A stretch of 8,158 bases of DNA from an uncultured Erysipelotrichaceae bacterium (GCA_902771745.1 CACXYG010000057.1:1-8158), one strand, 5' to 3'. Counted from the first letter of the stretch, positions 1 to 7,076 are shown. Made by a program: numbers and translations. The notes: generated by a model from the letters alone, not told the origin.

Positions 1-19
1 AACAAGGAGAAAAATCAAA

Positions 20-80
20 AAGCGCCTTTTGGAGCGAACTGTCATTTTCAAAGAATGAACTGCACTCCTACTTGGCGCTT
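20..80 (-). terminator. Probable rho-independent terminator after the sensor kinase gene
   Basis: On the minus strand a 7-bp outer stem (AAGCGCC at 80-74 with GGCGCTT at 26-20) encloses a second pairing (GGAG at 68-65 with CTCC at 34-31), separated by an internal loop. A small TCATT/AATGA hairpin (58-54 with 46-42) sits inside. The outer stem is followed by a T-rich run interrupted by GA. The stem overlaps the kinase stop codon at 79-81. The large loop makes this weaker than a textbook terminator, but its position at the end of the two-gene operon fits. Confidence 0.55.
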
Positions 81-1344
81 AACGCATCAGGTAAATATTG
101 ACGACAAAGATGTTTCCAGAGATACGAATGTTAACATTTCCGTTGTATTTCTGGGCGATCTTTCTCATGGATTTTAGACCATATCCATGATAACCGGCTT
201 CTTCTTTTTTGGTGGTTAATGGTAAACCATTATCGTCTAACTGCAACGGGCCTTCAAAGTAGTTTCGAATGGTCAAATTGGTGATATCGCCTTTGTTTTC
301 AAGGTTGATAGATATCGTCTTTTTTTCGACATCCGTCACCCCTTTTAAGGCTTCAATGGCATTGTCAACCGCATTGCCGACCAAGGAATAGATATCCATC
401 ACATCCATGAAAGAGAGAACCTTTCCATCCCCTAAAAATGTAAGGGCAATTTTCTCTTTTTCACAGCGCATACCCTTCTCACTCAAGATGACATCAATGG
501 CATCGTTGCCCGTGTGATAAAACGTATCGTATTCGTCAATCGTCTTTTTCATATCATCAAGTTCTTCCTGAGGAAGCTTTTGCGAATATGAGAGAATTTT
601 ATGTTTGAGATCATGAGCCTTGATAGAGATCAATTCCATGTTCTCTTTAGAGATCTCATAGTGCTTTTTGTCCTCTTCCCACATTCTACGGATGGTCGAG
701 TTTTCTTCTTGTAATTTGAGATTGCGACGTAGACTGAACTGCATGATCAAGGCAAGAATACAACACGTCATCGAATAGAAGGCAGTGGAGAGAATGACCA
801 TTTTATCCGTATCACTACGAGTGAGTCTGGATAAACCAAGACAAATAGATAAAATGAGAAGAGTCAACATATCGAAACGGAAATCGACATTCTTATAATG
901 GTTATCCTTTTTTGCCGATCGAGCAAAGATGAAATATCCAGCCACATAGATAAACGGGAAGAAAATCAATTCCATGAATAGTCTTCTATGTTCACCTGCA
1001 TCAGATAACATACCTGTAACGGCAATTGCACTGGTTGCCTGATAAGCAAGATGTTGTACCGCATAACCAGCACCGGATAGAGATAAGGCGGCAGAGAAGG
1101 AAATATCATAGACAAAGAAGTTTGCGACGACGGTCAACACAAAGAGAATCAAGAATCGAAGCAACGTATACCACCAGCTATATTTGATCTCCTCCGGCAT
1201 CGGATAGAAGTAACTGATCAACCCTAAGATGATAACAGCGATGATTGCTTTCCAGATAAAGCCTTTTCTTTTCGGACAGGAGTATAAGAAAAGTTGCTCA
1301 CCGATAAGCAGTTCACCCATAAAGAGTATAAGGCCATAATCCAT
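79..1344 (-). CDS. AgrC-like sensor histidine kinase (GHKL type)
   Basis: This is the membrane sensor kinase of a two-component system. Its N-terminal half (about residues 1-205) is a polytopic membrane domain with roughly six to seven hydrophobic stretches (near 5-22, 30-47, 57-78, 84-111, 122-141, 158-172 and 184-205). A charged, helical linker follows at about 207-240. The dimerisation/phosphoacceptor region reads AHDLKHKI at 243-250, with His244 as the likely phosphorylated histidine. The GHKL ATPase domain has an N-box, GNAVDNAIEAL (323-333), and a glycine-rich ATP lid, GYHGYGLKS (384-392). The 421-residue length and layout match AgrC-type peptide-sensing kinases; the ligand cannot be read from sequence. 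The start lies 3 bp past the regulator's stop codon, with GGGAGGA at 1360-1354 about 9 nt upstream, so translation is probably coupled to the regulator gene. No AgrB or AgrD is visible nearby. Confidence 0.9.
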   Translation of the reverse strand: MDYGLILFMGELLIGEQLFLYSCPKRKGFIWKAIIAVIILGLISYFYPMPEEIKYSWWYTLLRFLILFVLTVVANFFVYDISFSAALSLSGAGYAVQHLAYQATSAIAVTGMLSDAGEHRRLFMELIFFPFIYVAGYFIFARSAKKDNHYKNVDFRFDMLTLLILSICLGLSRLTRSDTDKMVILSTAFYSMTCCILALIMQFSLRRNLKLQEENSTIRRMWEEDKKHYEISKENMELISIKAHDLKHKILSYSQKLPQEELDDMKKTIDEYDTFYHTGNDAIDVILSEKGMRCEKEKIALTFLGDGKVLSFMDVMDIYSLVGNAVDNAIEALKGVTDVEKKTISINLENKGDITNLTIRNYFEGPLQLDDNGLPLTTKKEEAGYHGYGLKSMRKIAQKYNGNVNIRISGNIFVVNIYLMR

Positions 1345-1347
1345 ACG

Positions 1348-2058
1348 CTATTGTCCTCCCAAGAATGCAGAGACGTCTTCCAAGAATTGTTTGCGTTGCG
1401 GTCTAGAGATCAATAAAGGTGTTCCATGAATGATGGCATTTTCTTTTTTTACACCATCAAGGTATTGCAGAATGACCAGATAACAACGATTACAACGGAC
1501 AAAGATCTTCTCTTGATGAATCTTCTTTTCCACCGCTTTTAAGGTGTTGTATTCCATGACATCACCATCACTGGTGTGATAGATGACATAATGACCAGAA
1601 GTCTCAATATAATAGATATCTTTGGTATGAATTACTCTTAAGTCACCATCTTTTTCCTGAATTTCTAAGGAATCCTCTAATTTTGATGAAGTGCGGTTAA
1701 ATACGCGCTTCATCTTTAATAAGAAGGTTGCCTTTTCAATCGGTTTGACGATGAAATCCAAGGCTTCTACTTCATAACCTTTGACCGCCATCTGGGCAAG
1801 ATTGGTGACAAAGATGATGATGACAGACTTATCTAAACTTCGTAATTCCTTAGCGGCATCCATGCCATTCATGCCATCCATCTCAATATCGAAAAAGACG
1901 ATATCATAATTGTGGTGATATGCTTCTAGAAATGAACTGGCATTCGAAAAGACATGAGTTTCAATAGAAACTTTTTCTTGCTCCTGAAGCTCATTGAGAC
2001 AAGAGAGAAGCTTCTCTTGTTCTTTCTTTTCGTCTTCGACAATACCGATTTGAATCAT
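1348..2058 (-). CDS. LytTR-family response regulator (AgrA-like)
   Basis: This is the DNA-binding response regulator partner of the adjacent kinase. Numbering is from the ATG at 2058 (236 residues). The receiver domain (1-~120) has the acidic pocket VEDE (7-10), phosphoacceptor Asp57 in FFDIEM, Thr85 and Lys105 in VKP. A LytTR domain follows from about residue 133 to the C-terminus, with the YYIET and YNTLKAVEKKI segments and the FVRCNRCYLV core typical of AgrA/ComE/LytR regulators. The core has Asn where His is usual, and Cys189 lies where AgrA has its redox-active Cys199. The start is ambiguous. The ATG at 2058 gives the canonical receiver start but has no ribosome binding site at normal distance. 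A GTG at 2073 lies 9 nt below AAAAGGG (2089-2083) and would add five residues. A TTG at 2079 is also in frame, but only 3 nt from that site. It is the first gene of a coupled regulator-kinase pair. Confidence 0.9.
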   Translation of the reverse strand: MIQIGIVEDEKKEQEKLLSCLNELQEQEKVSIETHVFSNASSFLEAYHHNYDIVFFDIEMDGMNGMDAAKELRSLDKSVIIIFVTNLAQMAVKGYEVEALDFIVKPIEKATFLLKMKRVFNRTSSKLEDSLEIQEKDGDLRVIHTKDIYYIETSGHYVIYHTSDGDVMEYNTLKAVEKKIHQEKIFVRCNRCYLVILQYLDGVKKENAIIHGTPLLISRPQRKQFLEDVSAFLGGQ

Positions 2059-2064
2059 ACGACT

Positions 2065-2093
2065 ATTGTACACAAACAAAAACCCTTTTGAAA
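2065..2093 (-). promoter_or_regulatory. Possible promoter of the regulator-kinase pair
   Basis: On the minus strand TACAAT (2070-2065) fits a sigma-A -10 box at five of six positions. With 17-bp spacing the -35 would be TTTCAA (2093-2088), a poor match. If it is real, transcription would begin about at the ATG at 2058 and the message would be leaderless or nearly so. The poor -35 suggests activator dependence or that this is not the real promoter. Confidence 0.25.
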
Positions 2094-2127
2094 GATGGAT
2101 GTCACCTATAAGATGTAATTTTCACTC

Positions 2128-2144
2128 TACTTGTTTTACAAGTA
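2128..2144. repeat. Perfect 7-bp inverted repeat with 3-nt loop
   Basis: TACTTGT and ACAAGTA flank TTT between the CotH-type gene and the regulator gene. On the minus strand it lies 13 nt past the CotH stop codon and is preceded, not followed, by a T-run, so it does not look like an intrinsic terminator for that gene. It may be an operator for the regulator gene or an mRNA-end stem. Without a clear terminator here, read-through from the CotH gene into the regulator pair is possible. Confidence 0.5.
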
Positions 2145-2157
2145 AGAAATAAAAAAA

Positions 2158-3843
2158 TCATTCAGCAATGGCTTCGTTAGTAATAACATCTATCGACTGA
2201 TAGAACTCTTTTGTGAGATAGTTCAAACGCGTGTGAAGCCAGTTATATAAGTAAGTCTCACACTGCTTTTCACTAGTGTAGCCATTGATGGTATCAGTCA
2301 ATTCATCACTGGCTTCACTCGATGAGGAAATAGAGTTCGGCCACTTGGCAAAGTTGCTGGAATAATCTTCTTCATACTTAGTAGAATAATCATTTAAAAG
2401 TTGGAACCCTTTTTGAAAAACTCCATGAATAACCAAGTCCTTCCAGCGAGCTTTGACCATATCTCTGAACCAAGAAGCATTCATAAACAAAGTCAACCAA
2501 GGATTACCACTTTTGGCTGCATAATAACCTAGACCATCATTGACAACATCTTTTTTAATGCCATAGGCAGAGTCATAATCCCAGGGAGCCTGGAAAGTCA
2601 GTTTCTGATTGCCAGTAGATGACATATCCACACTCATATAAAAGGAAGACCATCCGATATCCGGATCACAGGAGATTTCCTGAATGATATAAGTGTCCAC
2701 CAAAGAATCAATATCAATATATTGTTTAATCAGACTCTCACTATCAATAGCACCACTGGCTAAAAGATTCTGCTTATTAGCATCAAAAGAAAAGTATTGA
2801 TGGTTGATGATGGCTTTATAGCTCAATTTGAATAAGTTTTCTAAATACTTCTTCAGATAACTCTTCTGATTGTCATTATAGATAGTGGATTTAATGGTAT
2901 AACCATGTTGTCCACACCAAGCACTTCCACCTTTAAAAGTAGGGATGTTATCTTGTGGATGATTGATGGTAAATGTAGGATCTCCATCTTCTCCTTCTTG
3001 CTCATAATACCCGTCATACTCAAATAGATAACCAATATCGTTACCAAGATAATGGTTACCTTGTTCATCATCAAGGTCTTCAACATCCGTAATATTTACT
3101 CTGCCAGAATTGACTTGTTGCTGCTCACAAAGAAGATACATACCCCAATAGGTATTGTTGATTTCAAGGCTGACAGGAACAAAGTCTGAACAATATAACC
3201 CCTGTTGGCCTAACAGCTGATTACCCAAATAAAACGAATAGGCGTTATGTAGCATACTAGCATCTTTCACTTCCGCTAATAGCACCCAGGATTTTGCCTT
3301 CAGATCATCGTTTAGGCCTAACATCTTCTGTTTCTTTTTGAACTTGATACGGAAAGGCTTTTTTGAATAGTTGGCGGTGTAGTTGCCTCTGACTTTCACG
3401 CCTGCATCAACATCTTCTAATTCATAGTCTTCATCACAATTGGAGACGCTGACTTTTGCATCTACATAATCCCATTTCTCAAGTCTATTAGGTAAAGTAG
3501 CAAAATCATTGCTGTTATCATTTGTCTTAATAGAAATCGTAGGTAATAAAGCAGGTGCTTGATACTCGTAATCAAACAAAGACTCTTCTTCCGCGGAAGA
3601 CGAAGATAAAGATGTAGATGTAGATAATGATGATTCTTCAGTAGAGGATGGTAATGAACTGCTCTCAAGAGAAGAACTTATAACCGAGGAATGTTCTTTC
3701 TCTTTTGAGGATTCTTCCTTTTTCACACTGCTGGAACTAGACACTTCTACTGTTGATGATGGATAAGAATTCTTCTCTTCCACTACCGTCCCACACGAAA
3801 ACAACATAAGGGCACTCAGTACTGCGATAGACTTCTTTTTCAT
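2158..3843 (-). CDS. CotH kinase-fold lipoprotein with Ser-rich spacer
   Basis: This is a secreted, lipid-anchored protein of the CotH protein-kinase-like family (561 residues). Residues 1-17 form a lipoprotein signal: three Lys after Met, a hydrophobic core, and LFSC with Cys17 as the lipidation site. Residues 29-87 are a low-complexity Ser/Glu-rich spacer. The CotH domain spans about 100-545. It has RGNYT and KKPFRIKF (152-168, with Lys161/162 as candidate ATP-site lysines), VLLAEVKDASMLHN (187-200), WGMYLLCEQ (233-241), a Glu/Asp segment at 388-396 and PWDYDSAYG (420-428). The last two match the places where CotH enzymes keep catalytic acidic residues, so it looks active. Known CotH proteins phosphorylate Ser in spore-coat proteins, and related modules occur in gut Bacillota surface proteins; the substrate here is unknown. 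The ribosome binding site AAGGGG (3854-3849) is 5 nt from the ATG. Sampled GC is about 37%, lower than the neighbours. Confidence 0.88.
   Translation of the reverse strand: MKKKSIAVLSALMLFSCGTVVEEKNSYPSSTVEVSSSSSVKKEESSKEKEHSSVISSSLESSSLPSSTEESSLSTSTSLSSSSAEEESLFDYEYQAPALLPTISIKTNDNSNDFATLPNRLEKWDYVDAKVSVSNCDEDYELEDVDAGVKVRGNYTANYSKKPFRIKFKKKQKMLGLNDDLKAKSWVLLAEVKDASMLHNAYSFYLGNQLLGQQGLYCSDFVPVSLEINNTYWGMYLLCEQQQVNSGRVNITDVEDLDDEQGNHYLGNDIGYLFEYDGYYEQEGEDGDPTFTINHPQDNIPTFKGGSAWCGQHGYTIKSTIYNDNQKSYLKKYLENLFKLSYKAIINHQYFSFDANKQNLLASGAIDSESLIKQYIDIDSLVDTYIIQEISCDPDIGWSSFYMSVDMSSTGNQKLTFQAPWDYDSAYGIKKDVVNDGLGYYAAKSGNPWLTLFMNASWFRDMVKARWKDLVIHGVFQKGFQLLNDYSTKYEEDYSSNFAKWPNSISSSSEASDELTDTINGYTSEKQCETYLYNWLHTRLNYLTKEFYQSIDVITNEAIAE
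3595..3759 (-). repeat. Low-complexity coding tract for the Ser-rich spacer
   Basis: This stretch encodes residues 29-83 of the CotH-type lipoprotein, dominated by Ser with Glu, Thr and Lys. The DNA has short near-repeats of GAT/GTA triplets on the plus strand near 3600-3640. Such tracts act as flexible cell-wall-spanning linkers and can vary in length between strains. Confidence 0.6.
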
Positions 3844-3866
3844 AGACTCCCCTTTCTTTTTTCTCT

Positions 3867-3872
3867 ATTGTA
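3867..3872 (-). promoter_or_regulatory. -10 box of the CotH lipoprotein gene
   Basis: TACAAT on the minus strand lies 23 nt upstream of the ATG, leaving room for a short leader carrying the purine-rich ribosome binding site at 3854-3847. The hexamer 17 bp upstream (3895-3890, GAAAAG) is not a recognisable -35, as expected for an activator-dependent promoter. Repeat elements lie directly upstream. Confidence 0.45.
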
Positions 3873-3882
3873 AAGAAGAAAA

Positions 3883-3933
3883 ATTAACACTTTTCATTGT
3901 TTTCGTAACATTGGAGTTGTTTTACGTAATTCA
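3883..3933 (-). promoter_or_regulatory. Three phased LytTR/AgrA-like direct repeats
   Basis: Three 9-bp elements on the minus strand, TGAATTACG (3933-3925), AATGTTACG (3912-3904) and AGTGTTAAT (3891-3883), are each separated by exactly 12 bp, a 21-bp period or two helical turns. LytTR regulators of the AgrA type bind 9-bp direct repeats resembling ACAGTTAAG with 12-13-bp spacers. The lower two elements match that string at 6 of 9 positions and the upper one at 5 of 9. They end 10 bp above the -10 box, covering the missing -35, where an activator would sit. Control by the adjacent regulator is inferred from this geometry. Confidence 0.45.
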
Positions 3934-3993
3934 AGAATCTAGTAAACGGACACCACCTGGGTATCATTGTTCAAACTCACTCCTATAAGAGAA

Positions 3994-4026
3994 AATCCCT
4001 TGAAGTTCAAGGAACCCCAAGGGATT
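3994..4026 (-). terminator. Rho-independent terminator of the GH3 operon
   Basis: A 9-bp perfect stem, AATCCCTTG (3994-4002 on plus) with CAAGGGATT (4018-4026), lies 19 bp past the GH3 stop codon, and the minus strand continues into TTCTCTT. A second perfect stem, CCTTGAA/TTCAAGG (3998-4012), shares bases with the first, so the two folds exclude each other. It separates the GH3 operon from the CotH gene. Confidence 0.7.
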
Positions 4027-4045
4027 ATAGTAATAGGAAGAAATA

Positions 4046-7000
4046 TTACTCAGACTTAGTTTCGCCAGCAGCAAGTTTCTTGTTGCGACGGATATTTAAG
4101 ACGATGCATAAGCCACCCCATAAAACAGTGATAGCCAAGACACCAATCTCAAGGAAGAAGAAGAGAACTTCCCACCAAGCATAGTAGGTGACATAATAAC
4201 CACCTTCACCAACGCCATTCATATTATTAGAACGGACCGTGGCATAGATGATGTTCTTAGCAGCGGTTCTGACAACCTGATAATCAGCAGCAGTTGTTGG
4301 AGTCCAATAAGCTGGAGTAGTAGCGAGGTTGAGGTCACCACCGGCATAGCACATCTGTTTGGTGTTCATGAATGGTTCAGTGTTGAAGTCACAGATGACC
4401 ATACCCTTGAAGCCCCATTCCTTTCTGAGGATAGAGGTTAAAAGACGATAGTCACCACCAGTCCATAAGGAACCGATTCTGTTGAAGGAGGACATGATAG
4501 CCATGGTGCCACCTTCTTTGACGGACATTTCGAATGGCTTGAGATAGAGTTCTCTTAAAGCCTGTTCGGTCAACCAAGTACAAACACCACTACGATTGGT
4601 TTCCTGTTCATTGACAGCAAAGTGCTTCAAGTGGCAATAGACACCCTTACTTCTGGCACCCTTGATGACATTGACAGCGAGTTTACCAGAGAGGACTGGG
4701 TCTTCAGAATAGTATTCGAAGTCACGACCACCAAATGGAGATCTGTGTAAGTTGACAGCTGGAGCATACCAACCGCAATATGGACGACCATCAGCTCTTT
4801 CGTTACCGATGATAGCTTCATTACCGACAGAGACACCCATTTCCATGGCAAGGTCAACATTCCAAGTAGCAGCGATGACACATTCAGAAGCATATGAGCA
4901 GGTGTCATAGACTGGAGACTGACTCTTGATAGCAGCCATGAAGTAGACAAAGCCGACAGGACCATCAGAGGCAAAACCAGGAAGTAAGCCGATAGATGGT
5001 AAGGCAGTAGTCTGGAAGGCACCCTTCATTTCAAAGTCCATCATTTCATCGATGGTAAGAAGATCGAGATATTCTTCCCATCTTGGATCGTTATAGTCGA
5101 CAAGGATGGTACCTTCACTATCTCTGACGACTTCTTCATTCTCATCAATATGGATGAGTTCATAGACCTGAAGCGTACCAGCTGGAGAACCCACAGTAGC
5201 CTGATTTGGCATGCTGACAGTTGTATCGTTGACGATTGGATTATTGGTTTCAGTAGATTTGATCTTAGCCATGAATTCTGGGGAGACGGTTCTCTTAGAA
5301 TCATCACCAGCAAGAATTTCATTGACTGGGAAAGTGCTAGCGAAGTCATTACGGGAAAGGACAGAATCCATACCATACTTGTCTTCGAAGGAGACATCAT
5401 CGTATAAGTTTTCAACTTTGGTCTTCGTGGTGGTGTCATTTTCATATTTGACGCCATCGGTAAGTTCAAAAGTACGATCAAGAACGACTTCATGAGCATT
5501 CTTCATGACCTTGACATCATAATGACCAGCATCTAACTCATAACCCTTGAAGTCATTTTTGTTAGCATCGCTATAGTCATAAGCAGCAAAATCATAACCC
5601 TTGAAGGTGATGGTGACATCAGCATCAGCACCTGGAGCAAGAAGTGGAGTCTTAGCAAAGCCAGCTAACTGGACATATGGCTTTTCAATACCGCCAGCGG
5701 TATATGGCGCAGTCAAATAGACTTCCACAACATCCTTACCAGAATAAGTGGTACCAGTGTTCTTGACATTGATGGTCAAGGAGAATTCACGATCTTCTTC
5801 ACCAGACCAAGTCAAGTTCTGACCATTTTCAAAGTTGGCTTCTTTCAATTTCCATTCAAAGGTGGTGTAGCTTAAACCATAACCGAATGGATAGACAACA
5901 TTATTCTTATACCATGTAGCATCATCTTTACCACGAGTTTCATAGTAACGATAGCCGACATAGATACCTTCTTCGTAGTCGACGAAATGTTCAGCGATAG
6001 ATGGCTTTGTACCATCAGAAACAAGGTAAGTGTTACCATTGTTGACCATGTAGTCAGAGAAGTTCTGATAGGTTGGGTCAAGAGTGAAGTCTCTCTGATA
6101 GGTGTCAACCGTTCTACCAGAAGGAGTGACACTACCATCTAAGACTCTACCAAGAGCCATGATGCCGGAATAACCAGGACCACCGATCCATAAAGCAGCG
6201 TCGATCTTGGAGTGAACTTCGTTCATGCCAGCAACAACCGTATCATCATTGTCAGCGACTTCATCAAGGAAGCCTAATTCCAACTGAGTGGAAGAGTTGA
6301 TGATGACGATGACCTTGTTGAAGGAGTTGCAGACGTTGACCAAAAGTTCCTGCTCGTTCTTATCTAATTCAAGATAATGGTCGTTTTCATTTAAAGCACC
6401 ATCGGTGTTCTTCATCGTTCTTGGTAAATCAAAAGATTCGCCACCGATACGAGAAAAGACAACTAAGGCAGCATCAGAATATTCACCATAGGATGATTTG
6501 ATATCATCCGTGTAAGAAGCATATGGAGTTTCACCAGTGCCAAAACCAGAGAGGGTGCTTCTACCATTATCCAAAGCTGGAGAAGTAGATCTGCCAGCAC
6601 CAGACTTGGAATTATCATCATAGAAGGCTTTTAACTTCTTGTTGTAGGAGAAGCCAGCAGCTTCCAAACTCTGATACAGAGTTGGGGTCTCGTCGGTGAC
6701 TTCAAAGGCACCAGAACCAGAACCACCATAAGAGAGATTGACGGAGTTCTTACCGAAGACAGAGAGCTTAGCACCCTTCTTTAATGGAAGAGCGTTACCC
6801 TCATTTTTCAACATCGTGATACCTTCTTCATTGATCTTCTCATTGATGAGATTAGACTTTTTAAAGGCATCTTTCTTATCTTCATAATCAGACTGATAGT
6901 AGACACCAGAGCCAAAGACCTTGGTGTCTCTCTTTCCTAAGAAAGAGATGAATAAATCATGTAAACCAGTCTGACCTAAGATATTAGCAACAACTAAAAT

Positions 7001-7066
7001 TACGTTTAAAACGGAGCAGAGAATCAGCCAGATACGATTCAGAGTGCTCTTAAAGAAATTTTTCAT
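4046..7066 (-). CDS. Membrane-anchored GH3 beta-glycosidase, inverted domain order
   Basis: This family 3 glycoside hydrolase probably removes terminal beta-linked sugars (glucose or xylose) from oligosaccharides outside the membrane. Length is 1006 residues. A membrane segment at about 11-30 comes first. The domain normally C-terminal in GH3 follows (about 80-330): MLKNEGNALPL (85-95), GGESFDLPR (208-216, Glu210 as candidate acid/base) and GGPGYSGIMAL (295-305). Next come PFGYGLSYT (393-401) and a fibronectin-III-like region (about 405-535). The TIM-barrel domain (about 660-945) is last: SDGPVGF (700-706), a binding segment at 767-790 ending SEDP, LKHF (813-816) and GFKGMVICDFN (885-895) with Asp893 as likely nucleophile. 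A second membrane segment at about 962-990 ends in a basic tail. This inverted order is known in some rumen and gut GH3 enzymes. AGGAGG (7082-7077) lies 10 nt before the ATG. The upstream gene ends 19 bp away, so the two form an operon. Confidence 0.93.
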   Translation of the reverse strand: MKNFFKSTLNRIWLILCSVLNVILVVANILGQTGLHDLFISFLGKRDTKVFGSGVYYQSDYEDKKDAFKKSNLINEKINEEGITMLKNEGNALPLKKGAKLSVFGKNSVNLSYGGSGSGAFEVTDETPTLYQSLEAAGFSYNKKLKAFYDDNSKSGAGRSTSPALDNGRSTLSGFGTGETPYASYTDDIKSSYGEYSDAALVVFSRIGGESFDLPRTMKNTDGALNENDHYLELDKNEQELLVNVCNSFNKVIVIINSSTQLELGFLDEVADNDDTVVAGMNEVHSKIDAALWIGGPGYSGIMALGRVLDGSVTPSGRTVDTYQRDFTLDPTYQNFSDYMVNNGNTYLVSDGTKPSIAEHFVDYEEGIYVGYRYYETRGKDDATWYKNNVVYPFGYGLSYTTFEWKLKEANFENGQNLTWSGEEDREFSLTINVKNTGTTYSGKDVVEVYLTAPYTAGGIEKPYVQLAGFAKTPLLAPGADADVTITFKGYDFAAYDYSDANKNDFKGYELDAGHYDVKVMKNAHEVVLDRTFELTDGVKYENDTTTKTKVENLYDDVSFEDKYGMDSVLSRNDFASTFPVNEILAGDDSKRTVSPEFMAKIKSTETNNPIVNDTTVSMPNQATVGSPAGTLQVYELIHIDENEEVVRDSEGTILVDYNDPRWEEYLDLLTIDEMMDFEMKGAFQTTALPSIGLLPGFASDGPVGFVYFMAAIKSQSPVYDTCSYASECVIAATWNVDLAMEMGVSVGNEAIIGNERADGRPYCGWYAPAVNLHRSPFGGRDFEYYSEDPVLSGKLAVNVIKGARSKGVYCHLKHFAVNEQETNRSGVCTWLTEQALRELYLKPFEMSVKEGGTMAIMSSFNRIGSLWTGGDYRLLTSILRKEWGFKGMVICDFNTEPFMNTKQMCYAGGDLNLATTPAYWTPTTAADYQVVRTAAKNIIYATVRSNNMNGVGEGGYYVTYYAWWEVLFFFLEIGVLAITVLWGGLCIVLNIRRNKKLAAGETKSE

Positions 7067-7076
7067 TGATTATGTT

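Noticed and set aside
2853..3668. Two short minus-strand frames inside the CotH gene
   Set aside because: They overlap a well-supported gene in another frame; their His/Leu- and Ile-rich products reflect the AT-rich or Ser-rich coding sequence.
3942..3950. TCCGTTTAC on the minus strand as a fourth LytTR element
   Set aside because: It fits the published LytTR half-site pattern at 8 of 9 positions but is out of the 21-bp phase and has no partner at 12-13 bp, so I treat it as chance.
5150..5495. Two overlapping plus-strand open frames opposite the GH3 gene
   Set aside because: They lie wholly inside the GH3 gene on the other strand, have no ribosome binding site and resemble no family.
4627..6138. 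Several minus-strand frames of 88-152 codons inside the GH3 gene
   Set aside because: They are shifted readings of the GH3 gene, with Ser/Leu/Met-rich low-meaning translations and no start signals.
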